From Guptibacillus algicola (GTDB lineage: Bacteria; Bacillota; Bacilli; Bacillales; Guptibacillaceae), in the NCBI RefSeq assembly GCF_020171805.1, contig NZ_JAIVAF010000003.1, forward strand, positions 310,001-374,000: a DNA stretch of 64,000 nt. Reading direction: 5' to 3'. Under the pieces are notes generated by a model. The model had not been told where the DNA came from. It saw only the letters and a program-made list of their open reading frames with translations, and made no database searches. Position numbers and translations under genes: made by a program. This document shows, one piece after another, positions 8,818 through 16,217 of this stretch (the first letter of the stretch is position 1; every line of letters begins with the position of its first letter).

Positions 8818-9357
8818 ATGGTGAACAAGCGTCCGTCACGCGTCAAAACATATAAACCTGTTCAAACGATCACATCGTCAGAAGGTAGCCCACACGTGGA
8901 TCCTTTCTTGAAATGCGGTGCTGTGTTTAACCCGGTATTGCCTTTGAAACTGCGTCCTAAGGACCGACCCATTCCTTTAACGAGCGTAACAGTAAAAGTG
9001 AAAGGAACATTACCCACCAATGTCCTTATCAACTATTCTTGCTTTATCACATCGGTATTAAAAGAGGGAGGCTCATTCAACAACCTTGCTTTTCGGTTAG
9101 TGAGAGAGTGCTCATCGATGAAAGTAACGTTAAGGGAGTACCCTTTTCAAAGACAGCTACTATCTCCAACAACGACAAAAGAGCCGCTTGTTTATAACTT
9201 CTGTGATGAGAATCCACCACCAAGGCGAACATGCACATATACGCTTTTTCTTGTAAAAGTAAACGTATCAGATTCCTCTTCCTATGACATAACTCAAAAA
9301 AGTATGACGGCGCTCGTATTTCCTGCCCCGGTCAAAAGGGAGGATAGAAGGATATGA
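8818..9357 (+). CDS. DUF4489-like protein, copy 2
   Basis: The protein has a basic N-terminal extension of about 35 residues not present in its neighbours, then the shared core: LKCGAVFNPVLPL, IPLTSVTVKVKG, NVLINYSCFIT, FRLVREC and YNFCDENPPP. The core looks like an all-beta domain. GGAGGG precedes the ATG. Its stop overlaps the start of copy 3 (ATGA), so the three paralogues form one operon. Position next to YjcZ-family genes suggests, but does not prove, a role in the spore coat or surface. Confidence 0.66.
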   Translation: MVNKRPSRVKTYKPVQTITSSEGSPHVDPFLKCGAVFNPVLPLKLRPKDRPIPLTSVTVKVKGTLPTNVLINYSCFITSVLKEGGSFNNLAFRLVRECSSMKVTLREYPFQRQLLSPTTTKEPLVYNFCDENPPPRRTCTYTLFLVKVNVSDSSSYDITQKSMTALVFPAPVKREDRRI

Positions 9358-9824
9358 AAGGCTCTCCGTTTCCAACATTATCGTGCGGTGAGATCCTAAG
9401 GAGGAAGCTTCCTGATGAGTTATCGAGAAAGAATCCTCCGATAACACTTGGCAAAGTCTCGATTAATCCACGTACTGTTTTTTCTCCATGCGTTCTTTTC
9501 AACTATTCGTTGAACATCACGTTTGTGACAGAAAGCGTGGAACCTATCATAAGCCTTGTGTTTCAACTCGCCAAAACATCGAAAAGAACGAAGAAGACAG
9601 TCATTCTTGAAGAATGGAATTTCAAAGGCGCTGAAATTATTCCCACAGATGTCCAGAACATGAAAACGATTGAACCGATCGATTTTAACGTTTGCGACTG
9701 TGATGAATTCTCTGGTCCTGTGCTGTACCGAATGCAGCTTGCTGAAATCATCACGAACAATGCTAGTTTTTCGATCGACGACGAAGAAATTTCAGCGATT
9801 GTAGTGAGTGGGAAAGACCAGTGA
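9354..9824 (+). CDS. DUF4489-like protein, copy 3
   Basis: This is the intact reference copy: LSCGEIL, PPITLGKVSINPR, PCVLFNYSLNIT, LVFQLAKT, EEWNF and FNVCDC, followed by a C-terminal strand region (YRMQLAEIITNN). The length is 156 residues, as usual for DUF4489. There is no signal peptide and no membrane segment, which is compatible with deposition inside the mother cell if it is a spore-layer protein. GGAGG lies nine bases before the ATG. Confidence 0.68.
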   Translation: MKGSPFPTLSCGEILRRKLPDELSRKNPPITLGKVSINPRTVFSPCVLFNYSLNITFVTESVEPIISLVFQLAKTSKRTKKTVILEEWNFKGAEIIPTDVQNMKTIEPIDFNVCDCDEFSGPVLYRMQLAEIITNNASFSIDDEEISAIVVSGKDQ

Positions 9825-9899
9825 TTGGGGGTTAGGAGTGATTTCCGCGAAACCGATCTTCTCGCTAGGCTATGTAGATCCCTCTTCCTATAAGATAGG

Positions 9900-9925
9900 A
9901 GGCACCTTAAACGCTTAAGGTGCCT
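9900..9925. terminator. bidirectional hairpin between DUF4489 operon and yjcZ-like gene
   Basis: Perfect 11-bp arms AGGCACCTTAA / TTAAGGTGCCT around loop ACGC; the flanking T-tract is poor on the plus strand, so efficiency is uncertain. Confidence 0.65.
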
Positions 9926-9939
9926 TGATTATATGGGTT

Positions 9940-10026
9940 TTACCATTTTACACATGAAACGCCAACGATGATCAACAGTACAAACAATACGACGATCAAC
10001 GCGAAGTTGTTATTGTATCCAGACAT
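9940..10026 (-). CDS. YjcZ family sporulation miniprotein
   Basis: The 28-residue product begins [18 protein letters not shown] and ends with a short polar tail (VSCVKW). The short polar head followed by [15 protein letters not shown] is the hallmark of the YjcZ family of Bacillus sporulation membrane miniproteins. GGAGGGAT is seven bases upstream of the ATG. A sigma-K-like promoter motif lies about 60 bases upstream. The gene is too short for ordinary gene callers. Confidence 0.85.
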   Translation of the reverse strand: MSGYNNNFALIVVLFVLLIIVGVSCVKW

Positions 10027-10081
10027 ACCTATCCCTCCTGGTATTCGATATGAGAGGATGTTGGATGACCTCTCTTACTAA

Positions 10082-10108
10082 TAGATTATGTAGAAGTTTA
10101 AAAGATGT
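10082..10108 (-). promoter_or_regulatory. candidate sigma-K-type promoter for yjcZ-like gene
   Basis: On the minus strand ACA is followed after 15 bases by CATAATCTA, which fits the sigma-K pattern AC-N15/16-CATAnnnTA, about 60 bases before the miniprotein start. Confidence 0.45.
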
Positions 10109-10152
10109 GAAGACAAGCATAAAACTAGTTCTATTAGTGGATGCACATAAAT

Positions 10153-10183
10153 AAACCTCTCGGATGTTGGGATCCGGGAGGTG
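10153..10183 (-). terminator. probable terminator of the minus-strand gene at 10219
   Basis: CCTCTCGGAT pairs with ATCCGGGAGG (one G-T pair); on the minus strand the hairpin is followed by a T-rich stretch. Confidence 0.55.
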
Positions 10184-10218
10184 AGAGTACTCTATGAGTG
10201 TGAAGCCCTAAACTAGAC

Positions 10219-10458
10219 TTACCAAAAAAATGGACCGTAGCTAAAAGCAGCGATCGATGCGAACGCTACTGCGATAAGCGCCGCACCAAAGAAAAAGTAG
10301 CTTCCGTATCCTGGGCCGCTTTGTCCGCCGTCCATTGGACGAAGATAGACGTGGTTGTTGTCGCAATGATCAACGTAGCCACGATGAACTTTTCCATCAT
10401 GACAGCGTATCTCTACGCATCTTCCAACGTTATTACTGAATTGATCGTGATAAGACAT
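10219..10458 (-). CDS. small protein with charged N-terminal and hydrophobic C-terminal half
   Basis: The 79-residue product has an N-terminal part with CVEIRCHDGKVHRGYVDH, resembling a short SH3/LSm-like strand pattern seen in small Bacillus spore-associated proteins, then a Gly-rich linker and a C-terminal membrane helix ending YGPFFW. The ATG at 10458 is chosen because AGAAGGGGTG is correctly spaced; the upstream ATG at 10482 has no site. The -10-like CATAAGCTA upstream again fits sigma-K but the -35 part is weak. No named family is assigned. Confidence 0.6.
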   Translation of the reverse strand: MSYHDQFSNNVGRCVEIRCHDGKVHRGYVDHCDNNHVYLRPMDGGQSGPGYGSYFFFGAALIAVAFASIAAFSYGPFFW

Positions 10459-10642
10459 GATTTCACCCCTTCTATGATTCATAGTGTTCGTACTAGCTTA
10501 TGTATGAATTCGATGTTTCGCATGGACGAGTAGCCGATTTTCATTTATAAAAATAAAAATATTCCTCTGAGTGCGTAGTGCCCGAACAATCCCAACACCC
10601 ATTTCATACGCTGTAAAGAAATGAAAAGGGGGGAACAAGTAG

Positions 10643-10831
10643 ATGAGTGAAAATTGTGATGTTCAAGGAGCACGACACGGCGGTGGAAAAGGCTTTGCTT
10701 TAATCGTTGTGTTGTTTATCCTTCTAATCATCGTAGGTGCAGCAGCACTTGGCGGTGCATACGGAGGATGTAATAATGTAGCTCCTGCATATGGAAAAGG
10801 CTGCGGATATGGTGGCGGATACGGCTACTAA
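10643..10831 (+). CDS. YjcZ-like membrane miniprotein with Gly/Tyr-rich tail
   Basis: The core [15 protein letters not shown] is nearly identical to that of the 28-residue YjcZ protein at 9940-10026. It is preceded by a Gly-rich, His-containing head and followed by an unusual tail rich in Gly, Tyr and Cys ([12 protein letters not shown]). Such tails occur in spore-coat proteins, where Tyr and Cys allow cross-linking, so a spore-envelope role is likely by inference. AAGGGGGGAA precedes the ATG. Confidence 0.78.
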   Translation: MSENCDVQGARHGGGKGFALIVVLFILLIIVGAAALGGAYGGCNNVAPAYGKGCGYGGGYGY

Positions 10832-10884
10832 TCAGTAAGTCTGATCAACTGGACCTTAGAAGGAAAAGAGGGTTCATACAGGAG

Positions 10885-10914
10885 GGGAGTGCTAATCAGC
10901 ACTCTCTTTTTGTT
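10885..10914 (+). terminator. intrinsic terminator
   Basis: GAGTGCT / AGCACTC stem with loop AATC, followed by a T-rich tract. Confidence 0.82.
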
Positions 10915-11046
10915 ATGTTCATAAACGATCTGGTTTCTGTTAAACCCGGTTTTTTTGAAATGAATGTTCTGAATTCAAGATTCTTTAGTTTGAGTTTTCC
11001 GAATTGGGGAATTTCCTAAGTATTAGGTACTTAGGAGGAGAATACA

Positions 11047-11331
11047 ATGAGGACTGATCAAGATTTGATCGCTGGCATCATGAACAAAGAAAGGGACGCT
11101 TTAACGCTCCTCTATGATACCTATTGCACACACCTGTATAGAATCGGTATAAACAACGGTTTTGATGAGGTTATGATAGAAGCTACCATCACAGAGCTGT
11201 ATCGTGCTGTTTGGAAATCGCCGCATATCCTCTTGAATAACAAGAACCTGTCTTACACCATGACGCATGTTTACATAGAAATCTGTAGAAAAAGAATAAA
11301 TGAAAAGAAGAGAGGCGTTGTTACCGTCTAA
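11047..11331 (+). CDS. sigma-70 region-2-like protein lacking region 4
   Basis: The 94-residue product begins DQDLIAGIMNKERDALTLLY, which matches the N-terminus of ECF sigma factors, and continues with ITELYRAVWKSP and MTHVYIEICRKRI where region 2.1-2.4 would lie. It then stops: no region 4 helix-turn-helix is present in any frame before the convergent Lrp gene. TAGGAGGAG precedes the ATG. It is either a truncated sigma factor or a stand-alone core-RNA-polymerase-binding domain. The acidic DAEDV-like stretch of true ECF factors is poorly kept, so promoter melting may be lost. Confidence 0.6.
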   Translation: MRTDQDLIAGIMNKERDALTLLYDTYCTHLYRIGINNGFDEVMIEATITELYRAVWKSPHILLNNKNLSYTMTHVYIEICRKRINEKKRGVVTV

Positions 11332-11344
11332 GTTAGTACTTCCC

Positions 11345-11812
11345 CTATAACTTCAACCCGCTCCTACTTTTAAACCTTCTTAACAGGATGTGAGATTCTA
11401 CTCTCGTAATTCCTTCTAGTGCGTATAATTCATTGTTAACGAAAGACTCTAGTTCAATAAAATCTTCGACGAGCACGTGCATGTGGAGTGTGCTCGGACC
11501 AGTCATCTGATAGCAGCTCGCGACATATGGGTTGTTTGCAAGGTTTTCAGCTACGTCCACAAGCGCCCTCGGTTCACAGTCTACTTCGAAAAAAGCAGAG
11601 ACACCTTTCCCCATTTTTTCACTGTTCACGACACATGAAAATTTCTCGATCACGCCACATTCCATCAACTGGTTTACGCGTGACCGGACTGAGACGCGGG
11701 AGAGGTCTAATTCTTTTCCGATGTCAGCGTAAGACATTCGTCCATCTTTAACTAACAATTCAATGATTTGTTTATCGATGGTATCGACCTTGCACTTATA
11801 ATCATCTTTCAT
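11345..11812 (-). CDS. chrS: Lrp/AsnC family regulator (YwrC/ChrS-like)
   Basis: An N-terminal helix-turn-helix (IIELLVKDGRMSYADIGKEL, then SRVSVRSRVNQL) is followed by the RAM ligand-binding domain. It is divergent from the gamma-glutamyltransferase-like gene and the chromate transporter pair, the same gene set as B. subtilis ywrABCD, in which the Lrp-type YwrC (ChrS) represses the chromate transporter. The symbol rests on this context. The 210-bp AT-rich gap between the divergent starts is the likely operator region. Confidence 0.8.
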   Translation of the reverse strand: MKDDYKCKVDTIDKQIIELLVKDGRMSYADIGKELDLSRVSVRSRVNQLMECGVIEKFSCVVNSEKMGKGVSAFFEVDCEPRALVDVAENLANNPYVASCYQMTGPSTLHMHVLVEDFIELESFVNNELYALEGITRVESHILLRRFKSRSGLKL

Positions 11813-12022
11813 CGTTCCACATCCTAACTAGTAGTGTTTTAAAGGAAATCTTTTCAATAAAAGGATTCAATTTTCAAAACATTTACTCTATAATCGTACA
11901 TAACCGTTTGTTAATTAAAATAACATAATCGATTAACAAAAAGTATAGATTTATGAATGTACATAACAAAAGTTAAATGATTAAGAGAAGTGCGTACTGA
12001 AGACAAAAGGAGTTTATTTAAG

Positions 12023-13633
12023 ATGACAACCGATTATCTCTATCATCCTTATCCGTCGAAGCGTATGACGACCGTTGCGAACAAAGGCATGGTCGCAACG
12101 TCACAACCACTTGCGGCGCAAGCTGGTCTTGATATTTTGAAAAGAGGAGGCAATGCGATCGATGCCGCGATCGCAACGGCTGCAACGCTCACCGTCGTTG
12201 AACCAACATCGAATGGGATTGGTGGTGACGCTTTTGCGCTCGTTTGGACGAAAGGGAAGCTGCATGGACTGAACGGGAGCGGACCATCCCCTGAATCTAT
12301 TTCGATCGATTCAGTAAGGAACAGAGGCTATGATGAAATCCCGAAATTCGGATGGGTGCCTGTCACCGTCCCAGGAGCTCCCGGAACTTGGGCAGAATTA
12401 TCACGTGAATTCGGAAAGCTTTCGCTTAAGGAGACGCTTGAACCTGCGGTGCACTATGCTGAAGAAGGCTTTCCATTGTCACCTGTATTAGCGAAGTTCT
12501 GGAAGCTAGCATTCGATCAGTTTCGTGAAGAGTTAACAGGCAAAGAGTTTGAACACTGGTTTGAAACGTTTGCCCCGGACGGTAGACCACCTGAAGTTGG
12601 AGAAGTATGGAGGTCGAAAGGTCACGCTGAGACGCTGCGAGAAATCGGTGAAACGAATGCGGCTTCTTTTTATAAAGGAGAACTAGCGGATAAAATCGCA
12701 GCCTTCTCAAATGATTATAACGGGTATCTCACTAAGGAAGATCTCGCTTCATATAAACCTGAATGGGTTGAGCCGATTTCTGTGAACTATAAAGGATACG
12801 ATGTGTGGGAAATTCCTCCGAACGGCCAAGGGTTGATCGCACTATCTGCACTGAATGTGTTGAATGGATTCGAATTGGGTCACAAGGATTCAGTCGAGAC
12901 GTACCACAAGCAGATTGAGGCGCTCAAGCTTGGGTTTGCGGATGGGCAGAAGTATATTACAGACCGAGATCACATGTCCGTATCTGTCGAATCGTTGTTG
13001 TCTAAGGAGTATGGTGATGAACGCCGAAAGCTTATTAAGGATGATGCAATAATGCCAGAACCGGGCGAGCCTCCAAAAGGAGGGACGGTTTACTTATCAA
13101 CTGCCGATTCAGAAGGAAACATGGTTTCCTTTATTCAAAGTAACTATATGGGCTTCGGTTCAGGGCTAGTGGTACCAGGAACAGGGATAGCGCTCCAAAA
13201 TCGAGGGCATAATTTCTCGATGGATAGAGAGCACGATAATGCGTTAAGCGGTAGAAAACGAACCTACCACACGATCATTCCAGGATTTCTAACGAAAGAC
13301 GGAAACGCGGTAGGACCGTTTGGAGTGATGGGTGGTTTCATGCAACCGCAAGGGCATGTTCAGGTCGTTTCGAATTTGATTGATTTTCACTTGAACCCTC
13401 AAGCGGCACTCGATGCACCAAGGTGGCAGTGGGTAGAAGGGAAAAGGGTATGGGTCGAGTCCACGTTTCCGTCATACCTTGCAGAAGCACTTAGAAGAAA
13501 AGGCCATCAGGTTGACGTCCAGCTAGAAAACGGCGCGTTTGGAAGAGGTCAAATTATCTGGCGCGACCACCAATCTGGTACGTTATACGGAGGAACCGAA
13601 TCGCGAACAGATGGGTCGATCGCCGCGTATTAA
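12023..13633 (+). CDS. ywrD: gamma-glutamyltransferase family protein (YwrD-like)
   Basis: The single precursor chain has the large-subunit motif RGGNAIDAAIATAATLTVVE and the conserved GGDAFA; the small-subunit nucleophile is the Thr of PPKGGTVYLS, about residue 355, where autocleavage would occur. There is no signal peptide, so it is probably cytoplasmic, unlike secreted Ggt. AAAAGGAG is well spaced for the ATG at 12023; the GTG at 11990 lacks a site. It is followed after 29 bases by the chromate transporter pair, as in the B. subtilis ywr region. The true substrate is not established. Confidence 0.85.
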   Translation: MTTDYLYHPYPSKRMTTVANKGMVATSQPLAAQAGLDILKRGGNAIDAAIATAATLTVVEPTSNGIGGDAFALVWTKGKLHGLNGSGPSPESISIDSVRNRGYDEIPKFGWVPVTVPGAPGTWAELSREFGKLSLKETLEPAVHYAEEGFPLSPVLAKFWKLAFDQFREELTGKEFEHWFETFAPDGRPPEVGEVWRSKGHAETLREIGETNAASFYKGELADKIAAFSNDYNGYLTKEDLASYKPEWVEPISVNYKGYDVWEIPPNGQGLIALSALNVLNGFELGHKDSVETYHKQIEALKLGFADGQKYITDRDHMSVSVESLLSKEYGDERRKLIKDDAIMPEPGEPPKGGTVYLSTADSEGNMVSFIQSNYMGFGSGLVVPGTGIALQNRGHNFSMDREHDNALSGRKRTYHTIIPGFLTKDGNAVGPFGVMGGFMQPQGHVQVVSNLIDFHLNPQAALDAPRWQWVEGKRVWVESTFPSYLAEALRRKGHQVDVQLENGAFGRGQIIWRDHQSGTLYGGTESRTDGSIAAY

Positions 13634-13662
13634 AGTGAGAAGCATTGGAAAGGTGGTACATC

Positions 13663-14235
13663 ATGAAGCATTGGCATCTCTTCCTCGCCTTTTTTAGGGT
13701 GGGTATGCTTGGATATGGAGGAGGACCATCTTCCATCCCTCTCGTGCATAAGGAAGTGGTAGATAAATATAAATGGCTTAGCGATGATGAGTTTGCTGAT
13801 ATCCTCGCGCTCGGAAATTCGCTGCCAGGACCAATTGCGACAAAGATGGCTGGGTACATTGGGCACAGAGTCGCAGGAATCCTAGGAATGATGAATGCCG
13901 TTCTAGCAACAATCGTCCCGACGATAACGATCATGATCGTGCTCTTAACGTTTCTGTCTAGTTTCCGTGACGAAGCCTGGGTACAGGGGATGACGCAGGC
14001 GGTGGTGCCGGTTGTTGGTGTGATGCTTGCCGTATTAACGTACGATTTCTTTCGAAAAGCACAAGGAAAGTTAGGATGGACCGTTACGATCGTGATGACG
14101 ATTGCGTCGTTTGTAGTGATTGAGATGGCTGGTGTTCATCCTGGAATCGTAATCGGTGCTTTACTGTTATTCGCTCTCTTAAAGCCTACACCGAAAAAGG
14201 GCGAGGGAGATGACGTAAGAGGGGGGCAATCATGA
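13663..14235 (+). CDS. ywrA: chromate transporter, N-terminal half protein (Chr3N/YwrA-like)
   Basis: This is a short-chain CHR family membrane protein with FRVGMLGYGGGPSSIPLVH and LPGPIATKMAGYIG, the two family motifs, and about six membrane helices. Short CHR proteins work as heterodimers with a second, related half. The ATG at 13663 is behind GGAAAGGTGG; the upstream ATG at 13645 lacks a site. The last bases overlap the start of the partner gene (ATGA). Role: export or exchange of chromate with sulfate across the membrane, by family knowledge. Confidence 0.88.
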   Translation: MKHWHLFLAFFRVGMLGYGGGPSSIPLVHKEVVDKYKWLSDDEFADILALGNSLPGPIATKMAGYIGHRVAGILGMMNAVLATIVPTITIMIVLLTFLSSFRDEAWVQGMTQAVVPVVGVMLAVLTYDFFRKAQGKLGWTVTIVMTIASFVVIEMAGVHPGIVIGALLLFALLKPTPKKGEGDDVRGGQS

Positions 14236-14762
14236 TCTATTGGGATATTTTCGTCGCCTTTTTCATACCTGGAGTTCTTGGCTACGGCGGAGGACCAGCG
14301 TCAATTCCACTCGTTGAGAATGAAGTGGTTGGGCGGTTCGGCTGGATGAATGTGAACGAATTCAGTGAGATGCTTGCAATGGCGAATGCCTTACCAGGTC
14401 CGATCGCAACAAAGATGGCTGGTTATATCGGGTTCCAGCAAGGTGGCATCCTTGGGGCATTCATAGGCGTCTTTGCGACCGTAGCCCCGTCACTCATCTT
14501 AATGATCGTACTCTTGAGCATTCTGTATAAGTTCAAAGACTCACCGAAAGTAAAGCTGATGACAGCACTTATCAGGCCTACGATCGCCATCTTGCTAGGT
14601 GTGATGGCGTTTCAGTTCTTTGCAAGCTCATACGAAGGAGCGGGATGGCTGCAAACCATTTTCCTCATCGCAGTTAGCTTCGTATTGATGGAGCGAATGA
14701 ACGTTCACCCTGCCTTTGTGATCGTAGGATCGCTTGTATATGGAGCAGTGTTTCTTGGGTGA
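14232..14762 (+). CDS. ywrB: chromate transporter, C-terminal half protein (Chr3C/YwrB-like)
   Basis: This is the partner half of the split CHR transporter, with GVLGYGGGPASIPLVENEVV and LPGPIATKMAGYIG, 176 residues and about six helices. The pair should insert with opposite topology. The stop TGA is itself the first part of an interspersed repeat (TGACAGGCAC) that follows immediately. Confidence 0.88.
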   Translation: MIYWDIFVAFFIPGVLGYGGGPASIPLVENEVVGRFGWMNVNEFSEMLAMANALPGPIATKMAGYIGFQQGGILGAFIGVFATVAPSLILMIVLLSILYKFKDSPKVKLMTALIRPTIAILLGVMAFQFFASSYEGAGWLQTIFLIAVSFVLMERMNVHPAFVIVGSLVYGAVFLG

Positions 14763-14813
14763 CAGGCACAGCAGGTGCCAGGCACCACCCGGTTTAGCTC
14801 GATTGGTGTCGAA
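14761..14813 (-). repeat. TTCGAC/CAGGCAC interspersed repeat, copy 1
   Basis: Reverse orientation, long form: TTCGACACCAATCGAGC, then CGGGTGGTGCCTGGCACC on the minus strand. An extra inverted GTGACAGGCAC half lies at its left end and overlaps the transporter stop codon. Confidence 0.8.
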
Positions 14814-14825
14814 TAAAATACTTTT

Positions 14826-14866
14826 AACATGCCCAGTGAAATGACACAGGGCATGTTGTTGTTGTT
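14826..14866 (+). terminator. intrinsic terminator of the ywr-like operon
   Basis: AACATGCCC / GGGCATGTT arms with a 14-base loop, followed by a GTTGTTGTT tract. Confidence 0.72.
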
Positions 14867-14991
14867 ATGAGAAGAACATTGAAAGACTACTAGAAAGATT
14901 GTTATTCGAATTTAGATATCTTCTCTTCACTCAATGTGATTTCTTATTGTGGTAAAATGTGTAAAGAATGCTTTTCTAAGAGGAGATAACC

Positions 14992-15405
14992 ATGACGATT
15001 ATTAATAAATCTAACGTAGGTGCCACACCATTTCAAAAACTGTTAGGTCATAACCCTGATGTAATGAAGGCTTGGTCATCATTAGGAGATGTAATAGAAG
15101 GTGATGGTCACCTAACTTCAACGTTAAAAGAGCAAGTAAGAAGAACGCTCGCTCAAGGTAATGGCTGCGAATATTGTAAAGCGAAGGGTAAACCTGACTC
15201 CTCGATATTTGATGAGAAAACATCCGTTGCTGCTGGGTTTGCAGAGGTGTTTGTAAAACAAAGAGGAGAAGTTGCCACCTCGATCATTGAAGTGTTAAAG
15301 CAATCGTTTACGGAAGAAGAGATTAGTGAGTTAGTTGCTTTTATTTGTTTTACTACGGCTCAACAGCATTTTGGAGCGATAATGAAACTAGAACCTGAAT
15401 CTTAA
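14992..15405 (+). CDS. carboxymuconolactone decarboxylase / AhpD-like protein
   Basis: The all-alpha AhpD-like fold is indicated by KEQVRRTLAQGNGCEYCKA, which carries the CxxC redox pair of the family (about residues 60-65), and the C-terminal ELVAFICFTTAQQHFG. Members with CxxC act in peroxide or alkylhydroperoxide defence. It is a single gene with AGAGGAG before its ATG. The partner peroxidase is not nearby. Confidence 0.82.
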   Translation: MTIINKSNVGATPFQKLLGHNPDVMKAWSSLGDVIEGDGHLTSTLKEQVRRTLAQGNGCEYCKAKGKPDSSIFDEKTSVAAGFAEVFVKQRGEVATSIIEVLKQSFTEEEISELVAFICFTTAQQHFGAIMKLEPES

Positions 15406-15463
15406 GAAACCTAGAAAAATAGTTAACAGTTACTAGGAGAATAGCTAGAACTGGAGGTCCGTT

Positions 15464-15712
15464 ATGAAGAAATATTACCTTGCCGTCACGTATGATGTTT
15501 GCGAACATAATGATTTATTCCAAGATATGAACGAGTATCCTATTCGTTCTTCAGTGGATATGGAAGCTGAAGTAAGAGAGTTTGCAAAACTAGATGTTGC
15601 TCCATTGGTGAGGGTGTATGTGTCAGATACGCATGACTTTAAGAACGTAACGTTACATAAGGATTTTACTTTTCATGAGTACGAGTGTGGTTGTGACTCT
15701 CGTTCAATCTAG
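15464..15712 (+). CDS. small soluble protein, function unknown
   Basis: This 82-residue acidic protein has no signal peptide or membrane helix and ends with the cysteine pair YECGCDS. The ATG is preceded by CTGGAGG. I recognise no family. It is probably co-transcribed with the following membrane protein gene, which starts 26 bases later. Confidence 0.55.
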   Translation: MKKYYLAVTYDVCEHNDLFQDMNEYPIRSSVDMEAEVREFAKLDVAPLVRVYVSDTHDFKNVTLHKDFTFHEYECGCDSRSI

Positions 15713-15737
15713 CAATATAGGAAGAAATGTGAGGCGA

Positions 15738-16190
15738 ATGATGAGTGAAGAAATGTTAACGAAAATAAGACGTGTTCTTCTATATATCGCTTTTCTAATA
15801 ATTGCAACTTCAATAGCGTATGTCATCGCATACCCGCTCGGATATTCACCGCTCGGATATGACGTGATTGACACAAATGGTGATACGGTCGTTCTACAAT
15901 CCTTTAATATCTTAGGGGTAGAGGATGAAAAGGTCACCTACCAGCCAGAAGAAGATGAGGAGTGGAGAGCAGGACTTCTAACAGATCTTGTTGGGTATCT
16001 ACAACAAGAATACTTCTTCTTCTTTACTACCTTACTAGTAGGGATGTTCTGGGGAGTGCTCGATTTTATTAGAAAAAAATCATGGGTCAGAGTGGTACTT
16101 CAATTTGGCCTCCTTTTCATAGTCCCAGCAGTGTCATTGAATAAACATTTGAATGATATAAAAGAGATCCTGCAGAATTATTCTATTTAA
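15738..16190 (+). CDS. three-helix membrane protein, function unknown
   Basis: Hydrophobic segments lie at about residues 12-35, 90-107 and 115-132, with a large acidic extracellular-type loop between the first two. A longer ORF from 15675 overlaps the previous gene and lacks a ribosome site; GTGAGG supports the ATG at 15738 or 15741. No named family is recognised. Confidence 0.58.
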   Translation: MMSEEMLTKIRRVLLYIAFLIIATSIAYVIAYPLGYSPLGYDVIDTNGDTVVLQSFNILGVEDEKVTYQPEEDEEWRAGLLTDLVGYLQQEYFFFFTTLLVGMFWGVLDFIRKKSWVRVVLQFGLLFIVPAVSLNKHLNDIKEILQNYSI

Positions 16191-16217
16191 TAAGAAGTTA
16201 ATATATGGGAGGTCTAT

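Noticed and set aside
12356-12375. GGTGCCTGTCAC match to the interspersed repeat inside the gamma-glutamyltransferase gene
   Set aside because: Only the terminal part matches, it encodes the conserved WVPVTVPG segment, and TTCGAC/CGGG parts are absent; coincidence.
13554-13934. 126-codon minus-strand ORF
   Set aside because: It is the antisense of the chromate transporter start; low-complexity Ser/Thr/Ile composition and no ribosome site.
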